Shown: positions 46,187 to 57,603 of the stretch, one piece after another | Layout of the letters: every line of letters begins with the position of its first letter | How positions within the stretch are numbered: position 1 is the stretch's first letter | Assembly: GCA_024509875.1 (NCBI GenBank) | Contig: JAMPIV010019834.1 | Span: 336,330 to 400,329 of the forward strand | DNA: 64,000 nucleotides | Source of the DNA: Oreohelix idahoensis | Lineage: Eukaryota > Mollusca > Gastropoda > Stylommatophora > Oreohelicidae | Direction of reading: 5' to 3' | Made by a program: the position numbers and the translations under genes | The notes under the pieces: model-generated | What the model saw: only the letters and a program-made list of their open reading frames with translations | Databases searched by the model: none | Told to the model about the DNA's origin: nothing

Positions 46187-48337
46187 TGTCCCGGTGAAGT
46201 GGGATGTTATAAATATTTTATAAAACTGGGGACTTAGTGTACTGACTGAGATCAGCTGTGAAGGTATCTATATCTAATAAGAGTAGTGTATTATAGATAA
46301 CCTTACTTGCTGCCACATATGTATATCTCAGTCAGAATTATTCTGGAATAGTGGTGATGACCACTTAACTACGAGTTTACTGTCTCTAGGGTATGTGTAT
46401 GATGAATGCGAAGTGTTGGTAGTTCCCATAACAACAACAGACAGATAAACAATTTAATTACCACAGTTACATAATCCTTCCCCCCCCACACTTAACAGCC
46501 ACTAGAGGAGAACACTCAGTACAACTGTTACCACTCACACAAAATCTAAACCACTCTACGAATAGCGCTGATCATCCTCTCTTAAAATGTAGTCCATTCA
46601 CTGATAACTTTTCAAATAACAATATGTATTCATTTGTTACCCTTTGCATAACATGAATGAATATGGTGTCCCCCTGATTCAAATACAAAGGGAACCAGGA
46701 ATCACAATCAATTTTAATTACAAGTTATATGTACAGAATTTATCAATATGAATATTGTAGTGACATATATTATTAAAAGTATCCTATGTGTGTCAGTTGT
46801 GTAGTAGTAATATGAGGTAATACTGGTTTTTGTTTTGTTCAAGCTCTGTTGGTATTTGTCATCATGACTTCAATAGTTTGTCTTTATTGGAACTAGTATT
46901 GGAGATGTTCTCAGTTCCTGATATTAAAACAATTTACTTCCCCTCTTAAGTTTATGTTACAATGTTATTTTAAGATGGGGGTACATAATTTTGAGCTCAG
47001 CTGGCCACATCAGCTTATCTTGCGTGATGGCGGCAGGAAAAGACTCCTCTGCTCGATTTCTCCCCTGGGCTCTGGAGACACCTCACTGATAGCTAAATGG
47101 ACCAAGGAGTATGCTGTCCGACTCTGGATTCAGCAAAGCTCTGACCATGTGCTGCTCAATACCATCAAGACCACGGTCCCACAATTCATAGAATAAACAC
47201 AGATACGTTGACTAGCAATGAATTCTGGCACAAATACTGGCACAAATTCCCATCTGCTTATGTTCCAGGCTTTTATTTAGCAAAAATATGAGCTGGCTTC
47301 AACGCACTGTTGTTTTATCAAGCTTATTTGAACTAGTGGTCTCGAACTAACGCTCCTAAGTGATTATATCAGCGAGTCTGGCCAATGGAGCCACGTTTCG
47401 ACAAGTGTTTGAAAAAATTTTACCTTCCTACGTCTCCCCTAACAACCAAGGATAGCATTTATAGTCCGACTAATCGTGTTTAGCCTTACATATCATTCCA
47501 GCCAATCAGTTCAAATGTAACTTGTGGCCCATTTCCCGTACAATGGTGGTGTAAAAAAATCTACCACTGAGCGATTCTGATTTTGGGTGTTGTCTGACAG
47601 CACCATCATTTTATTTTGGCTATAACTTGTTAATTCCTAGACTATTTGCATAACGTTGTACATATTCTTTGTCAGCAAACCCTAAGGAACCCAAATATAT
47701 ATATTTAATAGAGCTAAAATGCTGCGTTCAAAATATGCAATTCCTTCTACCTCCTGTTTCGAAGATGTGCTGTCTGGGTACTGTAATGTTTTCAAACGTA
47801 AACCCATCTATTGTCATCTTTTCTAATAAGAGTTTTTCAGGATTTAAAAACCTAACTCTGGGAAGGGTAGTGAATTTATCACTGTCCGTCCGAAAAAGTT
47901 AGTGCATGTGGCCTTACACGCGAGATAGTAGTAATTGTGTATCGCGCGACGCGTGTTTTGTGTTGCACGTGTTCGGCTTTATGCCTCTCCCTTCTCTCTA
48001 TCCTTTAGTCCATCTGTCTTTAGTTACGCCGTGTATAAAATGGAATGAATGACATCTTCACATTACCTCATTGATCAGCTTGGTATCTCAATGTTTTTCC
48101 AAGAAATACAGCACACGTTTCATTGAAGAACGCGGGTAATAATACAGTAGGCTTTTACTATCAACGTGAAAGCGTTACAATTTGCAGACGAAGTAGAAAG
48201 CAAGGGGGATTTCGAGTACATTCTTTGTGACAGCACTGTTATTTTACCATTGCTCTTTTCTTTATTAAATGTATTTTGTTAGGCTTTTATATTTACCTGA
48301 TAATTTTTATATATGTGGATTAGAATATTTCACGACA
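46187..48337 (-). mobile_element. G3 LTR (3' LTR of the minus-strand element)
   Basis: It ends TATTTCACGACA. The first 430 bp or so carry many small insertions relative to the partner LTR; the rest matches closely. An 80-codon frame (46954-47196) recurs in the partner and is not evidence of a gene. Confidence 0.92.
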
Positions 48338-48749
48338 CCTCCCCCTCTTAAAACAGACATCCCAATGTCAGTCCTTTATTCTATATACACATAGATAAAA
48401 TGTAAGTCAACTTGACTTTACTCTGCTGTGGTGCTATCATGGTTTTATGTAGTTGGGTCCATTCAGAGTAGGCACTACTCATGAAATCTGCCTCAGACTT
48501 CTACAACCAATAATATATTTCGGTTATGTTACTGAACAGCCGCAAGTGTGAGTGCTTGTCTTAATGCTGCTTCGCAACCCGTATTCACCATTTCTCTTCT
48601 CTGAGTCTGCGCAATGACATGTCCAGAGAACATTATATTTCCCTCAAAATGTACGTTATGAGGAGATAACATATACCTGGTGATAGCAGAGTTTTCGTAG
48701 TGGATCCCATAATCTTCTTATTATCCTGTATGAAACATTCGGAATATCC
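48338..48749 (-). other. G3 3' internal remnant
   Basis: Starts with the CCTCCCCCTCTTAAAAC polypurine complement. Only the very end of RNase H is traceable near 48480-48505 (minus GCAGATTTCATGAGTAGTGC, like GADFLSR in G1/G2). The rest is unalignable. Confidence 0.5.
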
Positions 48750-49329
48750 TCAATCAAAGAGGCAACTCAGGGATTCATTACGTTCCTCCGAAATGTTTAC
48801 ATCCAACAATTTTCTCATCATTCTAGAGAAGACACTAGGCGCATTCTTCAATCCAAATGGCAATCTATTAAACTCATAGTGTCCTTCTGAGGTACTAAAA
48901 GCTAGGTATGGTCTAACCTCAGGCTTTACTGGAATCTGATAGTATCCTTTACTCAAATCCTTTTTTGAGAAATATTTAGCTTTATTTAGTCTGGCAAACA
49001 GCTGATTTGTATCCGGCAATGGATCCACCTGTCCTTCTGTAATAGCATTCAGTCTCCTGTAATCTATACAGAGTCTATGTTCTCCAGAGGGCTTCCTTAA
49101 GAGTACAACACCGGAACTATACGAAGATTCACTGTGTGAAATAATTCCTTCCTTCCTTCAATAGATAGTCTATCTCTTCCTTCAAAGCTTTCTCCTTAGC
49201 AAACGGAATCGAATATGGTTTCATACAGACAGGTGTGGGGTCTATCAGTTTCATATCATATTCCAATAGGTTTGTATGCCCTGGTCGGTCTGTTAACACC
49301 TCTGCATGATTATTTAGAACCTGTTGCAC
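48750..49329 (-). pseudogene. G3 RT fragment (fingers only)
   Basis: Two frames give NLLEYDMKLIDPTPVCMKPY, KALKEEIDYLLKEG and, after a frameshift near 49130, QLFARLNKAKYFSKKDLSKG and GHYEFNRLPFGLKNAPSVF. The sequence leaves RT after MMRKLLD, before the FMDD box. The Val in FSKVDLS is Lys here. It cannot encode a working polymerase. Confidence 0.85.
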
Positions 49330-49349
49330 TCTCTCTTTCTGAGTTTTCG

Positions 49350-49855
49350 TTAAATGTGTACTATTTTCACCTGTGCTGCTGTCTCACAGGGGTGTAATGG
49401 ATATTCAAATGATGAAAGTGGTTCCTTTTTCATCTCCATGGCGATGGACAAGGTCAACAAGTGTGTCTCTTCCTGATGTTCTCTTTCCAAATATTTCTTC
49501 AGGAGATTCACATGATAGATTTTTTCTTTCCCCTTCTTATCTATCTTATAATTTGTTCTAGATACCTTCTCTAAAACTGTATATGGACCCTGCCATCCAA
49601 TTTGTAACTTATTCTGACTCCCGGGCAAAAGAAGCAGTACTTTCTCTCCCACAGCCAAATTTCTGTCTTTCGCCTTCCTGTTATAATAGGCAGCATGTTT
49701 CTTCCTGGCTTGTTTCAAATTTTCATTGGCAAGTTTCCAGCCAGTTTTTTAAACGAGTGGTCAGCTCATTCACATATTGGTATGAAGATGTAATGTTTTC
49801 CTCTGCCTTTTCATCAGTCCACGTTCTTAACAAAGCTACATATGGACCTTTAATT
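49350..49855 (-). pseudogene. G3 integrase C-terminal region
   Basis: QARKKHAAYYNRKAKDRNL, AVGEKVLLLLPGSQNKL, WQGPYTVLEKVSRTN and YHVNLLKKYLER match the G2 GPY/F module. It continues upstream to about 49855 in the canonical frame, with one frameshift near 49745, directly abutting the cassette. Confidence 0.85.
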
Positions 49856-50303
49856 GTGTGGACCTATTTGTCCATGCACCGGTATGGTCTCTTCCACTCG
49901 AAGCTTTATAGTGATGATTTTTCCTCCCAGAATTATCATGCACAAAACGACCGCTACCAATTTTTCTCTTGGGGCTGTCTCCCCACTTAAAATTCTTGAT
50001 GAGAGATTTCCTCTCTACATCCTCTTCCTCCAGTTTGTTTAAGTCCGATTGAGGGATTTTCGGCTTATCCTGGGGTAAGACATCTGTTTGCACTCTCCGC
50101 ATAGTGGCCATTGTAAAACAGTTAAGTGAAGCTTGTCCGTGAAAAGGGGCTTCCCATTCCATTTGGTCCACTTTATCAAATCTATTTTTCTTTTTATTAT
50201 CAGGCCTAATTTTGCCCCGTGGCGTGTCCAGGTCCTGATCAATGTTCCCACTTGTGGGTGTTCCCTCATGTGCTATGCTACACCTTTCTACAAAAATTCT
50301 CAA
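49836..50303 (-). pseudogene. G3 cassette replacing the integrase core
   Basis: It reads HEGTPTSGN, DTPRGKIRPDNKKK, MEWEAPFHGQASLN, FTMATMRRVQ, IPQSDLNKLEEEDVERKSL and KWGDSPKRKIGSGRFVHDNS. Block by block these match the G1 cassette in the same order and in one open frame, with many substitutions. It is basic and hydrophilic, and no catalytic motif or known domain is visible. Both copies end where the integrase C-terminal region begins. Confidence 0.75.
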
Positions 50304-50853
50304 TGTCCCATCTTGCTTTGGGCCAATAATAATTGTGAGCCACCTTTTGAATGATGGTACCTATCTTCTCATGGTCCCCATCTGGTTTCACATGTAGGCT
50401 CCTTATTAAGTCTGCCCTATATCTTTTAGGAAGTACCAGCTGTCCCTGACCTTTGGATCTAGCTCCAGTCTTCCTATACATCAACTTGTTTTTCATGTAA
50501 AAATCTCCCTTGCCTGGAGTTGTATGACAAGTTGACAATTTTCTGAAACAAGGCTTGAGTGTTTTATCCCCAGCCTGTGCCTTCCTCATCTCTTCTGGAG
50601 TGGTATCCAACATAATATCCTCCTCCTGTCTTGAGGTCGACCTGACCTGAAGGGTTGCCATATACACAGGTTTCCTTCTGCAACGGTCAGTGTCATGATT
50701 GTCCATCTGACAATTCTTACACCACCTTTTTCCTTGGTTGAAAGATTTTCTTTCATCATATTTCCTTTCATCGAATTGTGGGAATTTATTTTTATTTTCA
50801 TACCGTGGCCTATCAAATTGGTGCTTACCTTTTGTTTTGATCCCTAGGATCAA
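50278..50853 (-). pseudogene. G3 zinc knuckle joined directly to the pre-integrase linker (protease lost)
   Basis: It carries a CX2CX4HX4C knuckle (CKNCQMDNHDTDRC) followed at once by RRKPVYMATLQVRS, which in G1/G2 lies after the protease (KPVIMATVQTRS). The entire protease of about 110 residues is missing with the frame kept. Then MRKAQAGDKTLKPCFRKL and the degenerate zinc-finger region (LHVKPDGDHEKIGTIIQKV) shared with G1. A frameshift near 50845 separates it from the Gag ORF and another near 50290 from the cassette. Confidence 0.85.
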
Positions 50854-51913
50854 ATTGATTAAAGTTCTGTGGTGCCCTAAAGTTATCCACTTGTTTCTTT
50901 TTATTACCTGTTACCTCTGCTTGAGCTGCTTGATACCTTTCAGCAACATTTAGCAACTCACCCAGCCTCTCTGCACCTTGTTCCATGAGAAACTTTCTCA
51001 GGTCTGGAGCCATGGACTCTCTTAATTGCTCTATAAGGACCATTTCCTTAAGATCTTGGGTTTTCCCCAGAGAAGTCCATTTCTCCAAGTATGTCTCTAT
51101 TCGTGCAGAGAACTGGTGATAGGTTTCACCTGACAGTAGTTTAGCATTCCTAAATTTTTTCCTATAGAATTCTGCATTCTTTTCATATCTTAACAAAAGA
51201 GCCTGCTTTAGCATGTCATAATTTTCCTGATCACCTCTGCTCATTTTTGCAAAAACTTCATAAGCTGCCCCACGAAGTCCTTGAGATAACTTTAAGCTCC
51301 ACCTTTCTCTCTCTAACCCATACGTGGTAGCTAATAGTTCATACCTATTTAGGTAGCTCTCTATATCATCGTCTTTCTCAACAAAATGATCTAAATGAAA
51401 ATTCATAGCTGAGGTTGAGGCTCCTTGGCTAGCAGTGGCATCAGAGGCAAAGGGACTGGCACCATTTTCAGGAGCATGGCCCTGAAACTCAAACTCCCTT
51501 AGTCGTAACTCATGTTCCCTTTGTAATCTCTTCTCCTCCTTTTCTGCTTCCCTCTCTGCAGTCAATCTTCTTTCTTCTGCTTCCCTTTCTGCAGCTAATT
51601 TCTTCTCTTCCCTTTCTGCAGCCAATCTTCTTTCTTCTCCTTCCCTTTCTGCAGCTAATTTCTTCTCTTCCCTTTCTGCAGCCAATCTTTTGTCTTCTCT
51701 TTCTGCTTCCAATTTCTTAGCCTCAGCCTCAAATTGTAACTTCTTAATTTCCCTTTCAGCCTCTAACTTTCTTTCGGCTTCAAACCTTCTTTCTTCGCGT
51801 TCAATAAATTTGTCACATTCCGTAGTGACATAGGCAACCATAACTTGCCCATCTAATCCTAACTCTTTTGCAGTCTGAACAGCAGCAGATCGAAACTTGG
51901 CCAGGTCCGCCAT
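50825..51913 (-). pseudogene. G3 Gag: long ER/K helix and SCAN-like capsid region (362 codons)
   Basis: It starts MADLAKFRSAAVQTAKELG, aligned with G1. Residues from about 40 to 135 are a repetitive charged helix (LAAEREEKK and LAAEREGEERR units), longer than in G1. Residues 160-345 match the G1 capsid region, including IEQLRESMAPDLRKFLME and LNVAERYQAAQ. The ORF is undisrupted up to a frameshift just before the zinc knuckle, so a nearly complete shell protein could still be made. Confidence 0.88.
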
Positions 51914-52118
51914 TGTCTATCAGGTAAATTTATACAATGTCTAACCAACAATTCAATTTCTAAATATATATCTAATGGACAACACAGGCACCGTGAGCTC
52001 AACCTTATTTAATTCCACCCAAGGATACCTTTTAATTCTTATATTCCCTGAAGTGAATTACCCCCAATATTTTTAATAGGGAAAGATTCAAAATCCCAAG
52101 AGCGAGACCCCAATATAT

Positions 52119-54151
52119 GTGGTGAAGTGGGATGTTATAAATATTTATAGGGGACTTAGTGTACTGACTGAGATCAGCTGTGAAGGTATATATATATCTA
52201 ATAAGAGTAGTGTATTATATATAACCTTACTTGCTGCCATATATGTATACCTCAGTCAGAATTATTCTGGAATAGTGTGATGACTACGTTATATGTCTAG
52301 GGTATGTGTATGATGAAGTGTAAGTCATAACAACAACAGACAGATAAACAATGTAATTTATTCCACCACACTTGACAACACTGTGACACTCACATACATA
52401 AAACACTCTACAAGGATATCTTAAAGGAGTCACTGATAACTTTTCAAATAACAATATGTATTCATTGCTGTCATGAATGAATATGTGTCCTGATTCAAAT
52501 ACAAAGGGAACCAGGAATCACAATCAATTTTACTTACAAGTTATATGTACAGAATTTATCAATATGAATATTGTAGTGACATATATTATTAAAAGTATCC
52601 TATGTGTGTCAGTTGTGTAGTAGTAATATGAGGTAATACTGGTTTTGTTTTTGTTCAAGCTCTGTTGGTATTTGTCATCATGACTTCAATAGTTTGTCTT
52701 TATTGGAACTAGTATTGGAGATGTTCTCAGTTCCTGATATTAAAACAATTTACTTCCCCTCTTAAGTTTATGTTACAATGTGTTATTTTAAGATGGGGGT
52801 ACATAATTTTGAGCTCAGCTGGCCACATCAGCTTATCTTGCGTGATGGCGGCAGGAAAAGACTCCTCTGCTCGATTTCTCCCCTGGGCTCTGGAGACACC
52901 TCACTGATAGCTAAATGGACCAAGGAGTATGCTGTCCGACTCTGGATTCAGCAAAGCTCTGACCAGGTGCTGCTCAATACCATCAAGACCACGGTCCCAC
53001 AATTCATAGAATAAACACAGATACGTTGACTAGCAATGAATTCTGGCACAATTACTGGCACAAATTCCCATCTGCTTATGTTCCAGGCTTTTATTTAGCA
53101 AAAATATGAGCTGGCTTCAACGCACTGTTGCTTTATCAAGCTTATTTGAACTAGTGGTCTCGAACTAACGCTCCTAAGTGAGTATATCAGCGAGTCTGGC
53201 CAATGGAGCCACGTTTCGACAAGTGTTTGAAAAAATTTTAACTTCCTACGTCTCCCCTAACAACCAAGGATAGCATTTATAGTCCGACTAATCGTGTTTA
53301 GCCTTACATATCATTCCAGCCAATCATTTCAAATGTAACTTGTGGCCCATTTCCCGTACAATGGTGGTGTAAAAAAATCTACCACTGAGCGATTCTGATT
53401 TTGGGTGTTGTCTGACAGCACCATCATTTTATTTTGGCTATAACTTGTTAATTCCTAGACTATTTGCATAACGTTGTACATATTCTTTGTCAGCAAACCC
53501 TAAGGAACCCAAATATATATATTTAATAGAGCTAAAATGCTGCGTTCAAAATATGCAATTCCTTCTACCTCCTGTTTCGAAGATGTGCTGTCTGGGTACT
53601 GTAATGTTTTCAAACGTAAACCCATCTATTGTCATCTTTCTAATAAGAGTTTTTCAGGATTTAAAAACCTAACTCTGGGAAGGGTAGTGAATTTATCACT
53701 GTCCGTCCGAAAAAAGTTAGTGCATGTGGCCTTACACGCGTGATAGTAGTAATTGTATATCGCGCGACGCGTGTTTAGTGTTGCACGAGTTCGGCTTTAT
53801 GCCTCTCCCTTCTCTCTATCCTTTAGTCCATCTGTCTTTAGTTACGCCGTGTATAAAATGGAATGAATGAAATATTTAAATTAGGTCATTGATCAGCTTG
53901 GTATCTCAATGTTTTTCCAAGAAATACAGCACACGTTTCATTGAAGAAAGCGGGTAATAATATAGTAGGCTTTTACTATCAACGTGAAAGCGTTACAATT
54001 TGCAGACGAAGCAGAAAACAAGGGGGATTTCGAGTACAGTTATTGTGACAGCACTGTTATTTTACCATTGCTCTTTTCTTTATTAGATGTATTTATTAGG
54101 CTTTATATTTACTTGATAATTTATATATGTGGATTAGAATATTTCACGACA
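52119..54151 (-). mobile_element. G3 LTR (5' LTR of the minus-strand element)
   Basis: Bounded by TGTGGTGAAGTGGG at 52119 and TTCACGACA at 54151. The putative primer-binding site lies just below it (minus ATATTGGGGTCTCGCTC, 52100-52118). Confidence 0.92.
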
Positions 54152-54156
54152 ATCTG

Positions 54157-55997
54157 GGAGAACGATGAATGGATGTGCTGTTGGGGTGGCCTCATCACTC
54201 CCTGTCTATGGCGACTAAAACATTGTCCATTTATTGATGGGAATATTGTTGGTGTATTAGAAAATAAGTTAAGTTGTGAATTTCCAGCAGGCCAGACGCT
54301 CACGTATCTTGAATGAGGAGTTCTGATGCTGGAATCTGGTGCTGGAATCTGGTGGCCCCGCCTCTCCGTGCTTGGGGGCAATAAAAGGCTGCTCTGCCAA
54401 AATATAAGACTGCACGGGTCCACTCTTGTATTATTCAACACATCATTTGACACCACTTTGGTGCCAAATAAAAACTCACAGTTCTGAAATAAAAGTATTT
54501 GGTCATGTGTCAGAACTCTACCTCCTGAGCCACTTCTACACTCAACACTACACAACAACACCACATAGACGGGTCAGATCTCTCTGACCATACAGCACAT
54601 CTTACCAAGTTGGTTTCACATAGGATAAGTTCCCCCAGACTACATATTCTGAAATATGTTCATTAGCTTCTTGCCATAGAATAGGATAGGTGATATGTTC
54701 CACTGATCTCAACACTTGATCCGCCCTTCATAATCCTTGCTGGAGTTTATGTATTTTGTTTGTCTCTAGACCCTGAACTGGGGCGGGGGGTCTAGAGCGA
54801 ATCCTTACTTGTTGTAAGGGATAGATTATGATATGGCAGTATCAAATCACTCGAAACATTAAACAATATTAAAATATACAAAGAAATACTTTCAGTCTTA
54901 CCAGAATTATGAATAGAGTACACAGTATATGCTAGCAAAACTCAGCTGAGCTGCTGGCTCTAGTATGGCGTCCCTCTAAATATTTCAATTAGCTTCTGGG
55001 AAATACACCACTGAATTATTTACTGTGTCTACTACTGGACAACTTATGATGAATGGTAAAAATGCGCGTCTGAGCGCCGATAATATGTTTATCTGTGGCC
55101 AATCACCGCCTTTTTTCCTTTTCAAATTCAAACCTCCTAACCAAGTCAATTCAGTCATACCTCAGTCAAGTATGTATTATTGTCTGTTGGTCCGTCTGTC
55201 TCTACTTGCGTTTTTTACAAAAACACACTTGTTTTTTTGAACCAACTCTGCCGTCCCCTACACAATTTTGCCTTTAAAGTTATTTTTAGCCACAATTCTC
55301 CACCACATTCCCTTCCTTTCATTCCAACTAGATTTTAGCACTTGACTCTCAAGGTCGCAGTTTTTGAAAATTAGTGACATTTTTTGTTTCAATGCAGTCG
55401 CTCGTTGATATGAACAACACAGTCTTTTGTCAATATCTTTCTTATTATCTATCCGTCTGTATAAATGAAAGCATATTATTTCACTGCTCAAGATGGGCCA
55501 TCAGGCCAGCTAGGTTTTATATTCCTAACATTATTATTAAGAAAAAGTTACTTTTCAAGGTTAGTTGGTTTTTTTTGGAAATATTTTCGAGCATCTTCTA
55601 TAAGGCGTTTGCCGCTGAATTCAAATAAAGGACAAAATATCGCAAAAGCGTCCAAGAAATGACTGTTGCGTATAATAGCTAAGGTCCCTTTTGTCGATTT
55701 CTTTACCTTGTGTCAATTTGGGGACGTGAATTTTTTTCCTTTCCCCCCCAATTGCATCTTTTTAGCCTTGCTAGTTTCAAGCACATGTTCAGTCATATTT
55801 TTTTTCATTTGATCTCCGTTCTCATCCCGTTCCAAGGCTAAATGTTTTGCCTTCACGTCTAACAAGTTAATTTCCATGGCGGGTGGTGACCCGCGGCGTG
55901 GGCGATCATGTCTGCTAGTAGCTTACGCATTAGTTTTTATCCCTACATTTTATCTTTTGGAGATATTTTACGTTGTATCACTGTTAATTTTATCACA
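54157..55997 (-). mobile_element. G2 LTR, second copy, remaining part
   Basis: It resumes after the duplicated ATCTG with GGAGAACGATGAATGG..., homologous to about 22110 onward in the G1 LTR, and ends TTTTATCACA at 55997. From 54829 on it matches the truncated copy at 39346-40543. Confidence 0.9.
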
Positions 55998-56849
55998 ATG
56001 CGTAAACAGAACAATTAGCGTTTTTATTTTTTTCACATCTAGTAAAATCTCTCACAGTTTCCCCCCTTTTTCCCCCCCCCCCCCCCGGCGCACCTCAGCA
56101 CTGGTGATAACGCCGTAACGCTAATTTTTTTTTTTTTACTATGAACACTGCGCGTGCAAAGTCCTGACAAACGATTATCTGCTATGGTTGTTTACAACAG
56201 TTTTGGCCTTTTTTTTCAATCAATACTTTTCAGTTTCCCAGGGGGAGACAGATCCTTAACAAATATATGCGAAGCCTCTCTGTCCCCTTGCCTTCCGCTC
56301 AAAGTCTGTCCATGCGTACTCCACCACCTCTTTGATTTCTGTCTCCTGCTTCCCTCGTCACATGTCCTCCCTCCACCACTCTCACACGAGAGAACGAATA
56401 GTCCAGCAATGCGAGCGGCTGCCCTTCCGTTGTTGTACCCTATCCATCACCAGCATCGTCCCCTCACTTCATGTTGTACTGGTCTTTGTTTCTTCTTCTT
56501 CGCACACTCTCAGACGTCCACTTGAATGTTTTCAAAGAAAGCAGTAGTCAGTTTGAGACTATTTGAACCTCCGTAGAGCTTTTCCACGAATGGTACTTGT
56601 GTTGGCCATATGCGCTTTCTCTGTCTCGTATATGTTGGACAACTTTGAAGCAGATTGATCTTTGTTTGATTTCTTCCATCATTTCAAAGTAAAAATCTTG
56701 TCATATCAGTTTAATGTTATTCTGCCGAAGCACCCATTTATGAAAGTTAGAATTTTTCTAGTTGTGATCTTTGTTGTTCTCCTTGTTGTAGAGAAAAAAA
56801 GAATCTTCTCTTAAGAATACTATATATCCAAATTCTATGTGGTTGAAAT
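55998..56849. other. No gene; homopolymer-rich DNA
   Basis: Holds C runs near 56074-56086 and T runs near 56126-56137. ATTAGCGTT (about 56014) and AACGCTAAT (about 56118) form a small inverted pair around this segment. The 123-codon frame at 56154 shows no known motif. Confidence 0.5.
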
Positions 56850-57465
56850 GAGTTTTCCATGGCCACAGAAATGCCTCGTATTTCTGGGACATTTGCCAAA
56901 ACAGCACTTCCTGTATCATCAATCACACACCTTTGCACTCCTCACGGAGCATGGAGCCAACACTGTAGCTTGCCCCCTTGCAAGAATCATGGACGAAACA
57001 TTCTCATGTTCGTGCAGCCGTGGTTCCTGTGGCAATTAGTTTGACATGATGAGGTTGCTAGCCTCATACACAACCTCATGTTAACCTCCTTGTGCACTAC
57101 GCCTGAGGTTGCCGTGATCCTGTTCATTCCTTGCCTGTTCAGAAACCGCCGGGAGCTACATGGGGCACTTCTTGTATCATTTTACTTCATCATTTCCTTT
57201 TCGCTCCCTATAGAGCATAGAACCACCACTGCTATTGGCCTCCTTGAAGGAAGCCTGCACAAAGCGTCGACGTGCTTTTGCACCAGTTGTTTATGTAGCA
57301 ATTTGTTTTACATGATGAAAATGCCAGCCCCCATACTGAACCTCATATGCGTCGGCTTATGCGACATGCCTGAAAGGAGCAGCAGTCTTATACTTTTCCT
57401 TGTCTCATCAGAGACCCCGGGGGGTACTGGGGGCACTTTCTGTATCACTGAATGAATTTTCCAGT
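56850..57465. repeat. Old tandem repeat, period about 261-268 bp, about 2.4 copies
   Basis: Anchors: GCACTTCCTGTATCAT (56904), GCACTTCTTGTATCAT (57165) and GCACTTTCTGTATCAC (57433). Between them CAATTAGTTTGACATGATGA pairs with CAATTTGTTTTACATGATGA, and CATACACAACCTCATG pairs with CATACTGAACCTCAT. Confidence 0.7.
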
Positions 57466-57586
57466 GTGCAGGTCATTACTATTAATGGTAGGGGGCTGAG
57501 AACCACTTTCCCAATAGTATGAAATAAGGCTACTGGGCTTCAGAGCTCTGACAGTACAAGTACATCGTAATCTTCACCGTTTAAAA

Positions 57587-57603
57587 CAGTGGTTCCCAAA
57601 CTT
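57587..57603 (+). mobile_element. hAT-like terminal sequence
   Basis: CAGTGGTTCCCAAACTT is typical of the ends of hAT-type non-autonomous elements. The partner end was not found. Confidence 0.35.

Larger units (their letters stand above)
46187..54151 (-). mobile_element. Element G3: deleted relative of G1/G2 inserted in the G2 LTR (7965 bp)
   Basis: LTRs at 46187-48337 and 52119-54151. Target duplication ATCTG at 46182-46186 and 54152-54156. On minus: gag, zinc knuckle, cassette, integrase C-terminal region, partial RT. Protease, integrase core, RT catalytic box and most of RNase H are missing. The clean parts of the two LTRs (from about 46620 to 47990 and their partner) are nearly identical, so it inserted recently. 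Confidence 0.93.
39346..55997 (-). mobile_element. Element G2: Gmr1-like gypsy element with intact domain order, interrupted by G3
   Basis: The left LTR is truncated (39346-40543). Internal region 40544-45592. The right LTR is in two parts (45593-46186 and 54157-55997) around G3. On minus: gag, zinc knuckle, protease, integrase, RT, RNase H. Outside the LTRs and the integrase region it is almost identical to G1. Lesions in pol are one stop and two homopolymer frameshifts. Confidence 0.92.

Noticed and set aside
46954..47196. An 80-codon frame repeated at 46954-47196 and 52778-53014
   Set aside because: Again a frame inside paired LTRs (G3), with no recognised motif.
56154..56525. A 123-codon frame with signal-like hydrophobic start
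   Set aside because: No motif, T/C-rich composition, and no start context or splice evidence.
57078..57455. A 125-codon frame in the right-hand tandem repeat
   Set aside because: The repeat units are not in the same frame and no domain is recognisable; chance openness is the simplest view.
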